The translations under genes and the position numbers were made by a program. A model generated the notes under the pieces. That model saw nothing but the letters and a program-made list of their open reading frames with translations, ran no database searches and was not told where the DNA came from. DNA of 64,000 bases from Opisthocomus hoazin (Eukaryota; Chordata; Aves; Opisthocomiformes; Opisthocomidae). This document shows positions 15,501 through 27,500 of this stretch, in pieces (the first letter of the stretch is position 1; every line of letters starts with the position of its first letter). The DNA is taken from assembly GCF_030867145.1 (NCBI RefSeq), contig NC_134434.1, positions 8,308,001 through 8,372,000 of the forward strand. The letters run 5' to 3'.

Positions 15501-18500
15501 GGGCTCTTACTTATCTCCCAGATACAGATGAACTGTTCCTCATGCTGGAAAATCTCTTCCAGATGTTTCACAAGGATACACCCTTTCTGGATGTCATAGG
15601 CGACACTCATAAACACAGAGTCTGCTGTGGCAATTATATTCTTTGCTTCATCTGTAAGTTTTTCTAGGAGCTTTGTGTTTGTTCCTGTTCCAGAAACAAA
15701 GCATGCAAAACCTAGATCAGCCTTGCTTCACAAAAACTGGGCAGAATCAGTAACTATTCAATGTCATGATACAGAGTCCTTGCGTTTCCCATTCGAATCC
15801 CTACCCAAAAGCTTGTGAACTCATCACACTGCCCTCCAACCCCTCATTTTTTTCTGAACAGAAACAGCCAGGATCTCAGGAGAGCAATTCAGACACCCTC
15901 CCATGGAGAGCCCATACCCAAAACCTGTGGGGGAAACACAAGATATTTTGATCCATTCACATGACAAACGCTTTTTCATTTTTGTGTAGCAATAACTTAT
16001 TAGAACTCCTCAGAGAAATAAGTTATGCTCTACAAATCCACTTGATTGACAGGTTCAGCAGCCCAGTACAAAAACTGAACTGGCTGCAGTGGATTAGCAC
16101 AAGAGGAATACTAGCTCCCTCTTCCTTAGCCTTTCTTCTCCAAAACCAGGCTGAATACCCTGAGCTTTGAGACCCTGAATAAAACAAGAGCAGGACAATT
16201 TTTATGCTTGCTTGCTGCTCTGCAAAGTGGGAGTGGCAAGGCAGAGGACAGCTTTTTACAGACTCCTACAAATATAACTAACAGACATACCATTAAAGTG
16301 GAAGATACATTTGATGTCAGGCCGTGTAAGCACACGGTGCAAAATCTCATCAAAATAATTGTCAGATTGCCCACTCTCGACTGACCACAACTTCACAATA
16401 ATAGTTGATACAAGCTGGCTGAACTGGCTCGTGTTGTAGGAAGATATCTTCTCCAGCAGATTGCTCTGAGTCTGCACAAGGCATACAAGACAGAGGGGAG
16501 GAATGCATCAGTGTTTTGGATTACACTGTGTCCATCTTTGTCTGTCAGGAAGTCACTCCCCCAGTGCGGAAGCAAATTCCAAAAAAGCCATATGACATGA
16601 CATGACTGATGCCAGAAGCCATGATGGCAAAAGCTTTATGAGTATTTTTCATGTACCCTTTATAACTGGATCCTTATTTCCCTTGTCAGCATTTTTTTTT
16701 GTTGGTTTAACAAATTTAAACAACCCATGGCAACCCAAGCAAGAAGAAGCTGAATGTGCAACTCTCCTTCTACCACAACACACATCCCTATACTATACAA
16801 CAGGATTTCTACACAACAGAAAATTTGACTTTTCTTTTTCCTACCTTGAGGGAAAATACTATACCTGGCAAGCTGCAGTGACAGCCTCTATGGCACAAGT
16901 ATGGAAACACCAGTCAATGGAAGAGTCAAGTCGTGTAAACTGGTAGTGCAAACAGCAGTAGGCTAAGATCTGGTGAACTGGAAGCTCCTACAGGGAAAAA
17001 GGGAGATTTCCTATCAACTTAAAGTTTCCAAAGTGTTTCTTCTGAAAGCATGAAGGAGTGATGCTATTAAGACAAAAAAAGGAACTAAGTCGAAAAACTT
17101 AAGTTTCCTAGCAGAGCCAAGCATCAGCCCATTAATCAGGGCCTAGAAGAGAGATGAAACACAAATAACTGTTTGGAAAATCTTTCCGTCTAAAATGTGT
17201 GATTCCTTAATACTCCAAGCCAAGCTTCCCCCAGGAAATATTGTTTTCCTGATTATACCATGAAAATCAATGGCTTAAACAATTTTGCAACTGATGTAGA
17301 AAGGAGATGAGATTCAGGAGTTCAGTTTAGAAGGGACCTACACATTTGGGTGTGCACTTGGGAGCCTGGACAACACAATTTCTGCACAATGAATGAAAAG
17401 AGACAAGCACCAACTGTGCTCCTCTAAGTCCTTGCACGCTTACTTTATACCCGCTGTTTCTTAAAACTACAGGGGTGGTAATTGCTCAGGATGTGCAGTT
17501 TCCTTTAGAGCACCAGGATGTCAGCCACTGCTAGAAACAGACCAGCACTGTGGCCAGGCTAGCAGGCTGCCCCAGCCCCTGGCACCAACAACACAGCACG
17601 GTACAGTTTCATGTCCAATTTCTGAGCCTCCACAACATGGTTTATAATAGCAATGGCAATTTTTACGACCAAAGCCACAGTGTTTTCACATGCCCATTCA
17701 GGCTGTAGCAGCAATTCTCTAAGCAGAGCAGAAGCCTGTCTACCCGCTCTGAACCTGGCCCACGGCCATGCAGTCACTGCCTGCAGTCCCCCCTACCGCC
17801 TGAATTCTTCTCTTCAGGTCTGCAAGTAAAGTCTTCCTCCACCTCTCCGTGAGCTGTTCATCTGGAAAGCTGATCTTCACAAACTCGTCCCAGGCCTGCA
17901 AGGGGAGAAGCAAACAAACCCAAAACGCTAAGTGCTAGAATTTAACATTCAAATAAGGAAATTAAAATAACTATGCTGAGGAAAGGCCCCACAGTCTTCA
18001 GACAGTCTGCAGGTATTTCCATTAGGAAGAGAAAGAATACTCCCAGAGCTGCAGCAGCCAGTTTTTAAGCCCAAACAGTGTCAAAATGGCCCCGTTGCTA
18101 CAGGAGACATTTGGAAGAACCACTTCCACCTTGATGCAGGAAACTCTCCCTGGGAGGGCTGGGAGCAGAGCGAGTCGGTCTGCAAGGAGCTGCTCTGTGC
18201 GTTGCCTGCTGGAAGGCCTTTGAAGAAAAGCAACAGCTCCAGCTAAACACCAGCAAGGGCCAGCTCATCCCAGCAATGCCTCTCAGAGCAGCCAAGAAAA
18301 AGCAGAAATAAGGTGAGCTGAGCAGCACCAATTGCAGCCCTTTGCTTTTCAGCCCAACAGTGTTTAAAACAATGCAGCTTAGCTTGTAGTCTGTACTGCC
18401 TGTCCTCATCCCTCCTTACCCAGCCACAGCAGCTACGGCTCCCAGCGAAGAACCATTAGACTAAAGACTATCTGGTTAAGCTACGGCAACACACCTTTTT

Positions 18501-21500
18501 ATTCATATTATTAGAAGATGACAAACCTGAATTTCCCAAGAAACAGAGAACGTCACACTCTCCAGGTATTCTGTCAATAACTTCTGGTTTAAAGCATTTC
18601 TGAACCAGGTTTGAGTGTGTCTCAGAGTTTCACCAAATACTTCTACCACTAGAACTTCCTCCACAGCATCTCTTGGAACCTGCCACACACAGAGGAGAAG
18701 AGAAAAAACTAAGAACGGTTTAAGCAGGAGAGCAATGTACAACTGATTTCAATAAATACTAAAAGAGATGGCCTAAATGCATCCAGAGCACAAACATGCC
18801 CAGCAAGAGACCCACCACTACTTGAATAAAGGATAGAGGGAGGCTGGGAAAACGCAATGCTTACAAATAGTTCCTGCATAAGAACGCTTATTCCAGGAAG
18901 TAAAGTCAACATAAGGAGAAAAAAAAAACAGACAGAAAACAAAACCCATGACAGCCAGCTTAGGCACTTGACCTTATTTTCAATAAGAGTCAAAATCATG
19001 AAATGATTTCACAACTTTTTGAATGTACCATAATCTTGGTTAATTTAGAGTATTAAATCTCCCAGATTGAGAATGGATATGATCTAAAATCAGTTTGTTG
19101 TACCATCTTTGTAATACTTCTAGATATCATGCTCACATCAACCCATGAATGGTTGCTTGGTACTCACTGCTGTGGGCTGAAGTTTGGCAACCTTTGAAAT
19201 TATCATGGCAGAAGTGGCAGGAACCATGAACCACGGCCCCACCTTTGTGTTCTCGCAGACCCTCTTGTGCAGCTTGAGCCAACAGGTCAAGCAGGACTGC
19301 CAGGAGTGAGCTTCAAGAGCTCTGAAGGACAGGAAAAAAGAGGAAGAATTTCTTTCCTGCTCAAAGGAAAAAAGAAAAGAAAAAAAAACCCCACCAAATT
19401 CAATACAATGTGGCAATTAACCATCCCTTCTTGACATGGAATTAAAAAAATGTTGCTGATAGAAGAACAGAAATACAAGATTCTTTTATTCCTACAGATT
19501 TTTACACATTCAAGCTACCAGCAGAACCCCGTCCCACAGGCATGGTGTAAATAAAAAGGATGATGCTCTCAAAGGTGCGCTTCAGTTACCTGGCCTGTTT
19601 CTCATCCAAGGTACACAGCAGTGTCTTCAGAACACTCTCTACTACCTAAGATAGGAAAGACAGAAATATTAAACCATGGAAGGAATTTTACAGACTGTTT
19701 TTTCATTAGTCAAGAGCATGCTGTGAAAGAGGGAATTCAGTATTCTTCCACGCCTTCTCCAACGCTTTTATAAATATGCTATAAAATTGCAAAAATTATT
19801 CACTGGATGTCAGACTCAACATATAGGTGGCTAATATTTGTACAAACGAAACCTGCACTTCTTACAATCTAGGGGTTTCAAATTTATTATTATTAGTTGC
19901 AATGTCCACTTCCTGCTGTACCCATACAAATATAAGTATTTGCACAACACGCAGGAAAATCTCTCAAACCAGCAGCACCTTGCCCAAACCCCCAAGAGCT
20001 GTGCAGCAAATAGTTGCAAACAGCCATCTGAGGATCTCGGGATTAAAATATTTGCCATCAGTGACTAAGAGCAAATCCAGATAAGCAGACCCTTCTCCCA
20101 TCAATGCCAACTACATTTTTTGCTACAGAGACACCCTCTCATCTCCTCTTAGGAGTCCCCTACTTCAGAGCAACCATTTTTGCTTTCAGCTGAGCTTTAA
20201 GCTCCTTGTGCTCCTGCTTGCTACCAACCACATTCCCTTCAGGACAGTCAGTTCTGCTAAAAGGCACGCTACAGTCCAGTTTCAGCCTTGAGCCCTTAGC
20301 TGGGTAAAGGTGCCAGAAGACAAACCTTAGAATTCTTCCACGAAAGGTCAACGTTCTCTAATCTGTAAGCAACACCTTGAAGAATAGCTAACAAATCACT
20401 GGAGAACTCTTTTATAAATGCAGCCAGGCTCTCCAGGGGCAGCACACAGGTCCAGGACTTGACCAGAGTCCTATCAAATTCCATCAAGTATTTCTTTTCT
20501 TTCATTAGTTGCAGTAGGGGTCCCCTGGATGGAAGAAAAGACAAAATCTTCAACTTTTCAAGGTACAAAAGGCTAAAAGCTTGTTCAGCCCACAGAGGAC
20601 TCATTCTCACTCCTCTGCTTTTTTCATTTACTGCTGAAGATCGGTAGAAGACCCCAAGACCCAGTAACTGCAGAAGCAGTGTCAAACTACTGAGCAGAAG
20701 CACTCAAGGAAAATAAACTCCAGGTCTTGCTCAGATTCTGCACAACACATATCATGAGCTGCTTTAACTCGCGTCAGGCATCACCACCCACGCAAGCTGC
20801 TCCACAGCTTGCAGAATTAAGGGTTGTTTGTGTCTGAAAGGTAATGTAATGCACAGCTCTGCTACACACTACAGTCTCCGAGCAACCAATACGGTCTGTG
20901 TTCACATATCCCAAATATCCACCATCAACATGCTACATTTCTTATTTTTTTAAAAACTAGAGAGTTGCAAAAAAGAGATAAAGGTGACCCCCACCAACTA
21001 CAATGTCAAAGCACTGGACGTAACCAGTAATTCTGGAAAACTCACATATCTTGATTCTTCTTTGTTTCAGCAAACGGAAGCCCTTCCAGCCACACACAGT
21101 AATCTTCTTCCATCGGCAAATGGTCACACTGCACAGGAGCCGCAAAGAAATGCAGAAGAGGAAGAATCCACACCCACTGGTCTACTTGCTGATCAATGCA
21201 TCTCTGGCACAAGTTTGTCAGGTGAACCATCAAACTAAAAAAAAGAAAACAATCAAGACACACACACAGAATAAAAGAACAGCCTTTCACAGGGCTCGAG
21301 AATGCCCTTGGCGGGGGGCAGGCTACATCTCAGTCTTACTATGTACCTTCATATAACTTATGATCATTATTTTAGCTCAATCTTATCTTCACTGAAGAGT
21401 ACATATGATAAAAGTTTAAAACTCAAAGCCTGAATCTTACTTGAATCTCTCTGCACAAACCCTACTAATACAGCACGAAGAAGTGCCAATACTGCGTCTA

Positions 21501-24500
21501 CAGTTTCCAGGTGAACCCCTCCAGCTCAGTCAGGGATCGGGCAACACAGATGCACAGAGCCAGGCATTCTAGGGACAATTCTCAGCCTCCTTGGTTGGGC
21601 TGAGGTACTACAAAGGCCTCCAAAAGGATATTTAACAGCTGCAGCTGCGCAAGAGAAGCACTAGAAATTCCAGTGGCAGATAAGCAGTGAGGTAACAGTC
21701 TAATAAGCAGACACTCGGAGGAAAAAAATCAACAAAAAACCACGTGTAATGATGCACGTTAGAGAAGACAAGAAGAATCCAAATACGGCATTTATATTTA
21801 AAGGAGTAGATATATGATGATCCCCGATCATTGGAGTTTGTAAGTGTGAATAGCAAACAGGTAAGAAGGTAGAAACTGCTTGACAGAAAAGAATAGCAAC
21901 TAAGATTTTTATACATAAGAAAACCCAATAGTTTTAACTCAATCTACTACTCTGGCAGCCATGAAAGGGAAATCCTGTCTGGACAAAAGTAAAACATTGT
22001 TCACCCAGAGAGGTATGTGGCTGTCAGAGGGCCCCAGAGAGGTTGTGCAACCTTCATTCCTGGAGTTTTTCAGAACTGGACTGCAACCTTGCCTGGACAT
22101 TAGCTCTGCTTCGAGCAGGAGGCTGGAACAGAGACCTCCAAATGTCCCTTTAAACCTGATTGTTTTTCTGATGCTCTGACACTAGAGAGCTAAATCTCTT
22201 ATTGCTTTACCACAGGGTGCTGTGCTTGCAGCAAAACCAGCCCAGTTAGTTACCTTGCAAGTGTTCCAGTAACTGCTGCAAAAGCCTTTTTGATAGGATT
22301 AATTTCTTCCAGTATGGCTTCTTGTGACACCTTATCCAAGCACAAGAGGCTGCACAGGTGAACCAGATCATCTTTAAGTGCTGGCAGCGTGAACCCTTCA
22401 ACTACTGTGAGAACGGTGAGCCCCAGAGCTAGTTTACTTTTTATTACTATGTCCTCCTGCGATGCTTTTGCACCTTCTGGTGCAAGGAAAGGACGAGCTA
22501 TTTTCCTCATGTATTTCAGCAGCAAATCATTCACCTAGGATAAAGAAGAGAGGAAACAAAACAACCACAGTATTAGTTCCCCAACAAGTTTTTTTCTTCT
22601 GAAGCCATCTTCTGCTGCTGGTTACAGCGAGGACACTTGATAGCCCCGTACAGCCCACGGCACCATGGTGGTACCGGGATCTAAGCACACGTGGTACTGA
22701 CCACCACCAGAACACCAGGCATGACACCCCAGTACCTGTGATGGTTTGGTGCCCCTCTCCGTGCTACCAGCTCCCACCACTCAGCTACTGCTGCCCCTTC
22801 CCACACCCAGCAGAGTTGGGAAGCGCCAAGGGACCAGGGCAGATCTCTGTAGGGGAACCCGTGAGCTGAGCAGTTGTACACCGAATGCTGCCTAAGGTCA
22901 CCACTGCACTCTGCAAGCAGAGACCAGCTTCCCAGAGGACTTGGGCTTGGTTGGGAGTCAGCAAAAGGAGAGAGTTTTCTGTCCTCACCCGCAGACCCCA
23001 AAAGCTACTCTGAAACCACGTCTAGGGGGTCCGTAGTACTGTGGTCCCTGGCAATACCAAAATCGCCCTTCTTAAAATCAGCAACGACACCAACACCCAC
23101 GGACTCTGTGGCCTCTCCTGCATCACCAGGAGCAGGGAGGCTGCGGAGAGTTGGAAACGAGCAGCCCTGACATCAGTCCAAAGCCCCAAAAAAGGACAAT
23201 GTGACATTTCTGCCACATTTCATAATTATGCCAGGGAAGAAATGTAGGACTCCACAAGCCCTGTCTGCACCACTGCTTAGGAATGGACCGGGAAGATCTC
23301 ATCTCAAAAAAAAAAAAAAAAAAGGCAGACTTGGAGGCCAAGATGAGCACAGAGATATCGGTGACAGAGTGACTGGCAGCAAAACTACAGGGCAAGGCTT
23401 AGGAAATTAATGTCCAGACACACAACCCACTCCAGTAAGAAGCCGCCACATCACAGCTCTGCTGCGGACCAGTCTGGGATACTCCGAACAGCACCTAACC
23501 GTAAAGGTGTGATGAAGTTCCCGAGGCAGACAGTGGCAGTCACCCCGAAAGGATCCCGCCACTTCTCTCCCACCTGAACTTTTTGACTAGAAAAACAAAA
23601 CGAACCCAACAAGGTCAAGAACAAAATTAAAGTTCTGTGTTTAGAAACTGAGTGTCTGTTTTCTAGTATCTGTTAAAAGAAAACGGATTACCTGCTGCGT
23701 TCCAAAGTCTAGCTCTGTCCACGGCATTTCCCGGCCGTCACACACCCATGGGTGACTTGTTACTACATAAAACTGTGTCAGCTGGGAAAGGAAGTTTCTC
23801 AGGTTGTCGGGACTCCAGGCTCCAAGAATGCTGAAGATACTTTCTAACATAATGCTTGCTGCTATCATCTTCCCTCTCACCACATCTTTGTTGTTATTGC
23901 GAGAAAATATTTTCTGAATGTTTTTCATTATAGAAGGCTCTGCACACACAATGTCGTCATACTGATGCCATTCTAGAAGGAGGAACACAGACGAGAACAC
24001 AGGAAAACAAACACATATTTGCACATGCCTTCACACTTTCAGCTCCCCACAGAAATGCCTCCACTGACTCATTAAGTTTCCAGCTTCAGACAGTGCTGCC
24101 TAATAACCACGCTAGTCTGTATGAAGTCAGAGATCATCCCAATACACAGATCCCCTCAGAAAAGCTCACCTCCATTGCTGAGCAAGTCGCCTTCTATGAA
24201 CAAGCAGCGATTCACATGATTACTTGATACGGAGCGCTTGTAAATAAATTCATACTTCCCTCCACTACAGGTAACCCAGTATTTGTAAGGAATGGGTTTA
24301 TTCACACTTTCTTTCGCAAGAGTTACATTGCCTTCAATGAGGTATCCATGTCCTTCGAGACGCCTGGGAAACACAAAACACAGCAAAGGAGGGCAAAGGA
24401 CAAATCAGCTGATCTATACACTTCCTTTTCCACACATTACTCCATTTGAATAGGACCGGTGATTATTCTCTCGCGATGAAAGTTTCAGAATAGTTACCTC

Positions 24501-27500
24501 CACTGTGAAAACCCTCGGTAGCCATACTGACCTACGGACATACAGCTACAGTCGTACGTATGAAATGAGGTACCACACTGCATCCTGTTCTTCAGAGCCA
24601 AACCACCTCGGTGCCTCCCTGCGACTCCAGAGGGTACTCACTTGGTGCAGTGCAGCTCGCAGATGTTGTCCTTCCAGCTGGCATAGGCAGCAATGCCTTC
24701 AGCCCTGATGAACACTTTATGGGTCTCAGGGTCTAGTTTGAAGTCTTTGGATAATATTGCGTGGAAATACACTGTAACACCTTCACGTCGGCTCACAGAA
24801 CTACAAAAGAGAATTAGAAGGAAAATAGAAAGAATTCTAATTTTTACCTTTTTTTTTTTTTTTTAAATTGCACAAATCATTATAAACAACAAATGATATT
24901 TGAGCCACCAGCTTACTGGATGCAAGACCCGTAAGCTGTGTCAGCAGCTCACTCAGACTGATGTGACAGAACAAGCCGAGCCCAAAGCCTAGAGCAAGAA
25001 GGAAAACTGGGTTCCTACAGGCAGCATGAAATGCTCCGGCCACACGCATCTGGGTCACTGCATTGGCAAGCCAAGAGAAACTCCTCACCCAGCAGTCACC
25101 TGAAATGGCCATGCTTTATCCCTCGTCCAGCTCACACCCGTTAAGCAAAACAAGTGACACTAACCAAAACAGCTCTTCGTACCATTGATCTGAAGAGTCA
25201 CATCTCTGAAGCACATCTGGCTCCTAACAGTAACAAGAGCGCAACCTCCTTTTTTTATTCATCAGATACCCAAAAAGGTTCAAGCAGCAAGTGTACCACA
25301 TTGCCCAGTACACGACCTGTGCTGCAACTCCCAGCTGAACGTTGGCTCTCTTTTGCATAAGCAGTTTATCTCGATTTTAAGGCAAGTCTATTTCCACATA
25401 TCCAAGACACACACAGACCTAACCTTTGTACTTCAATCCCCTGTCTTATTCTGGAGTCCTCTAGTGCTCCTCACCAAATCCTGTCAGTGAAGAACGCTGG
25501 GGATCAGCACGGGGGTACTCACCTTTCTTTAACCTTATCCACAGGTCGCTGGTTCCTCTTTTGCTTTTTTTCTGTTACAGCTGAAGCATGATCCTTTCTA
25601 GCACCCTCAGGTCCTTTGGTTGGACTTGCCTTCACAGTCACCTCACGCACTTTCTCACCTGGGGTCCCCTTTTTCTCCTTTGCGACTTCGTTCTGCGACA
25701 GGAAGACAGACAAAGCCCAGTTCAACAGCAGACTCTGGCAGCACAACATCCGCAGAAGTGTCCAAAATCTCTGCAGAGGGGTGGGGATTCCCAGAAATCG
25801 CAGCACACCAGCTAGCCTCACACTTCTGCAAACGCTCATCCCTCACAGAGGAAAGACACTGGCTAAAGAAAACACTGCAGGACTGCGAGAGGAATCCAGC
25901 CCTCAGACAGGGGCAAGAAGTCAGGTCAGGAAGCCACAGGTCCCCCGAGGACGGGGCACAAAGACAATGACAGATAACTGTCGTGGTGTAATGGAAGCCA
26001 GCGAGAGCTGAGTTAACACACACCTGGAAGAGCTGGCTGGAGAAGAGACAAGTTCACTGCTCCCGGGGGTAACTGAGCAACCGCTCAGCGAGAAAGCTGC
26101 GCTAGAAATAACACACAGGAGAGCGACACCCAAACGAAACACCTCGTGTGCTCCCTGCTGTCTCCCCATAGCCCCAGCCCCACGGTCTCCAGCTTTACCG
26201 ACAGCACAAACCAGTCACAAAGGGAAACTGGGCCCAACTCAACCAGACACGCACCAGAGTGTGCACTCCCACACTGACCTCGCGAGTCGAATGGCTCACT
26301 TTCTGCCCAGTGTCTTGTTGATCCTTCCCAGCCTGCGAGCTTCTCACTGCAGGTGGAGTCTGTGCATCTTGGCTTCGACGTTCAGCAGAAGCAGCCGCGG
26401 GCGTATGTCCAGGCGCTCCCGTACCAGGAGATGGCCCAGACGAAAGGCTCGCTCGCTCACCGGTTGAGGCCGCTTTCTCGCCACTACCCGAAGACTGGAA
26501 ATCTGCTCGGCTTTCTGCAAGCTGGCCAGCGTCAGGGGCATGACTGCCACCTCCCACACTCCCTTGGACCGTTTCTCTGTGCTCTGTGGTGCTTCCACCC
26601 CCCACCTTCTGCTTTGGGGCCGCAGGGCTTGGAGAAGGGGCAGCCACATTATCCGCGCCCCTCTGCTTTGGTGGGGTCTTCACATCTACGCTGCTGGGAC
26701 TGCCTTCTGCAACTGCTTCCAGACTTCCAGCTTCCTTTGCCGAGTGACCCAACGCCCTGCCGCTTCCACCTGCGCCTCCGCTGCTGCCAGCAAGTACATC
26801 AGCACCCAGCTTGGCTGCTTCACCACCTGGGCTTTGCATTTCTTCTGCAGTAACACAGGCATCGGGCAGCTCTGGGCTTTCAGCTGCTGCTGTGCTTAGA
26901 GGAGGCAGAGTCTCCTGCTCCCCAGAGATGGAAGGATCCTTCTTTCTTTTTTTCCTCTTCTTTTTCTATTAAACAAAAAAAGGAACACCACAATGTCTGT
27001 TTATTCATCAAATAGAAATTCTTTGTCACCTCCTACACCGCAGCTGGTACCAACATCTTCCTGCTACGCTGGGTGAAAGGGGAAGGGTCAGGAAGAGAAG
27101 GGACAAGGGCAGCTGCCACCCACTATAGCAGGTGAAATGCAAGTAACACTGGATTGCAATAGTTTGTCAAGAGCAGTTTTAGAACTCACAACTTTCTCAT
27201 CAGGAACACACAGCAGCTCTGAGCACGATGCTCACTAACAAGACCAGACCAACTACTGAGCTGAAATCGCTGCTGCTTCCCTCGGTGCAGCAAAGCTCCT
27301 GTCCGGGGGAGCTGCACCGCTCAGCACAGCAGCTGCCCGCACACGCAACCCTTCACGTAAGCAAACGCATCCAGTTTGCCTCGGAGCACAGGCAGCAGCA
27401 CCGCAATGCAGGCCAAAGGGACCCGTGGCGATGCACCCAGGCTCCGTGCTTGACAAGAGAGAGAGCAGCGAGCCACCAGCTCCCCCTGCTCCTCAGCACC

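Noticed and set aside
17559-17777. Possible extra RNF213 exon (ALLRELLLQPEWACENTVAL)
   Set aside because: It looks protein-like, but it starts only 20 bp from the end of the exon at 17797-17895, so no intron fits. The flanking exons already join in phase as in human.
23306-23323. A18 run as the tail of a retroposed gene or SINE
   Set aside because: No recognisable retroposon or target duplication lies next to it; it is best treated as a simple homopolymer.
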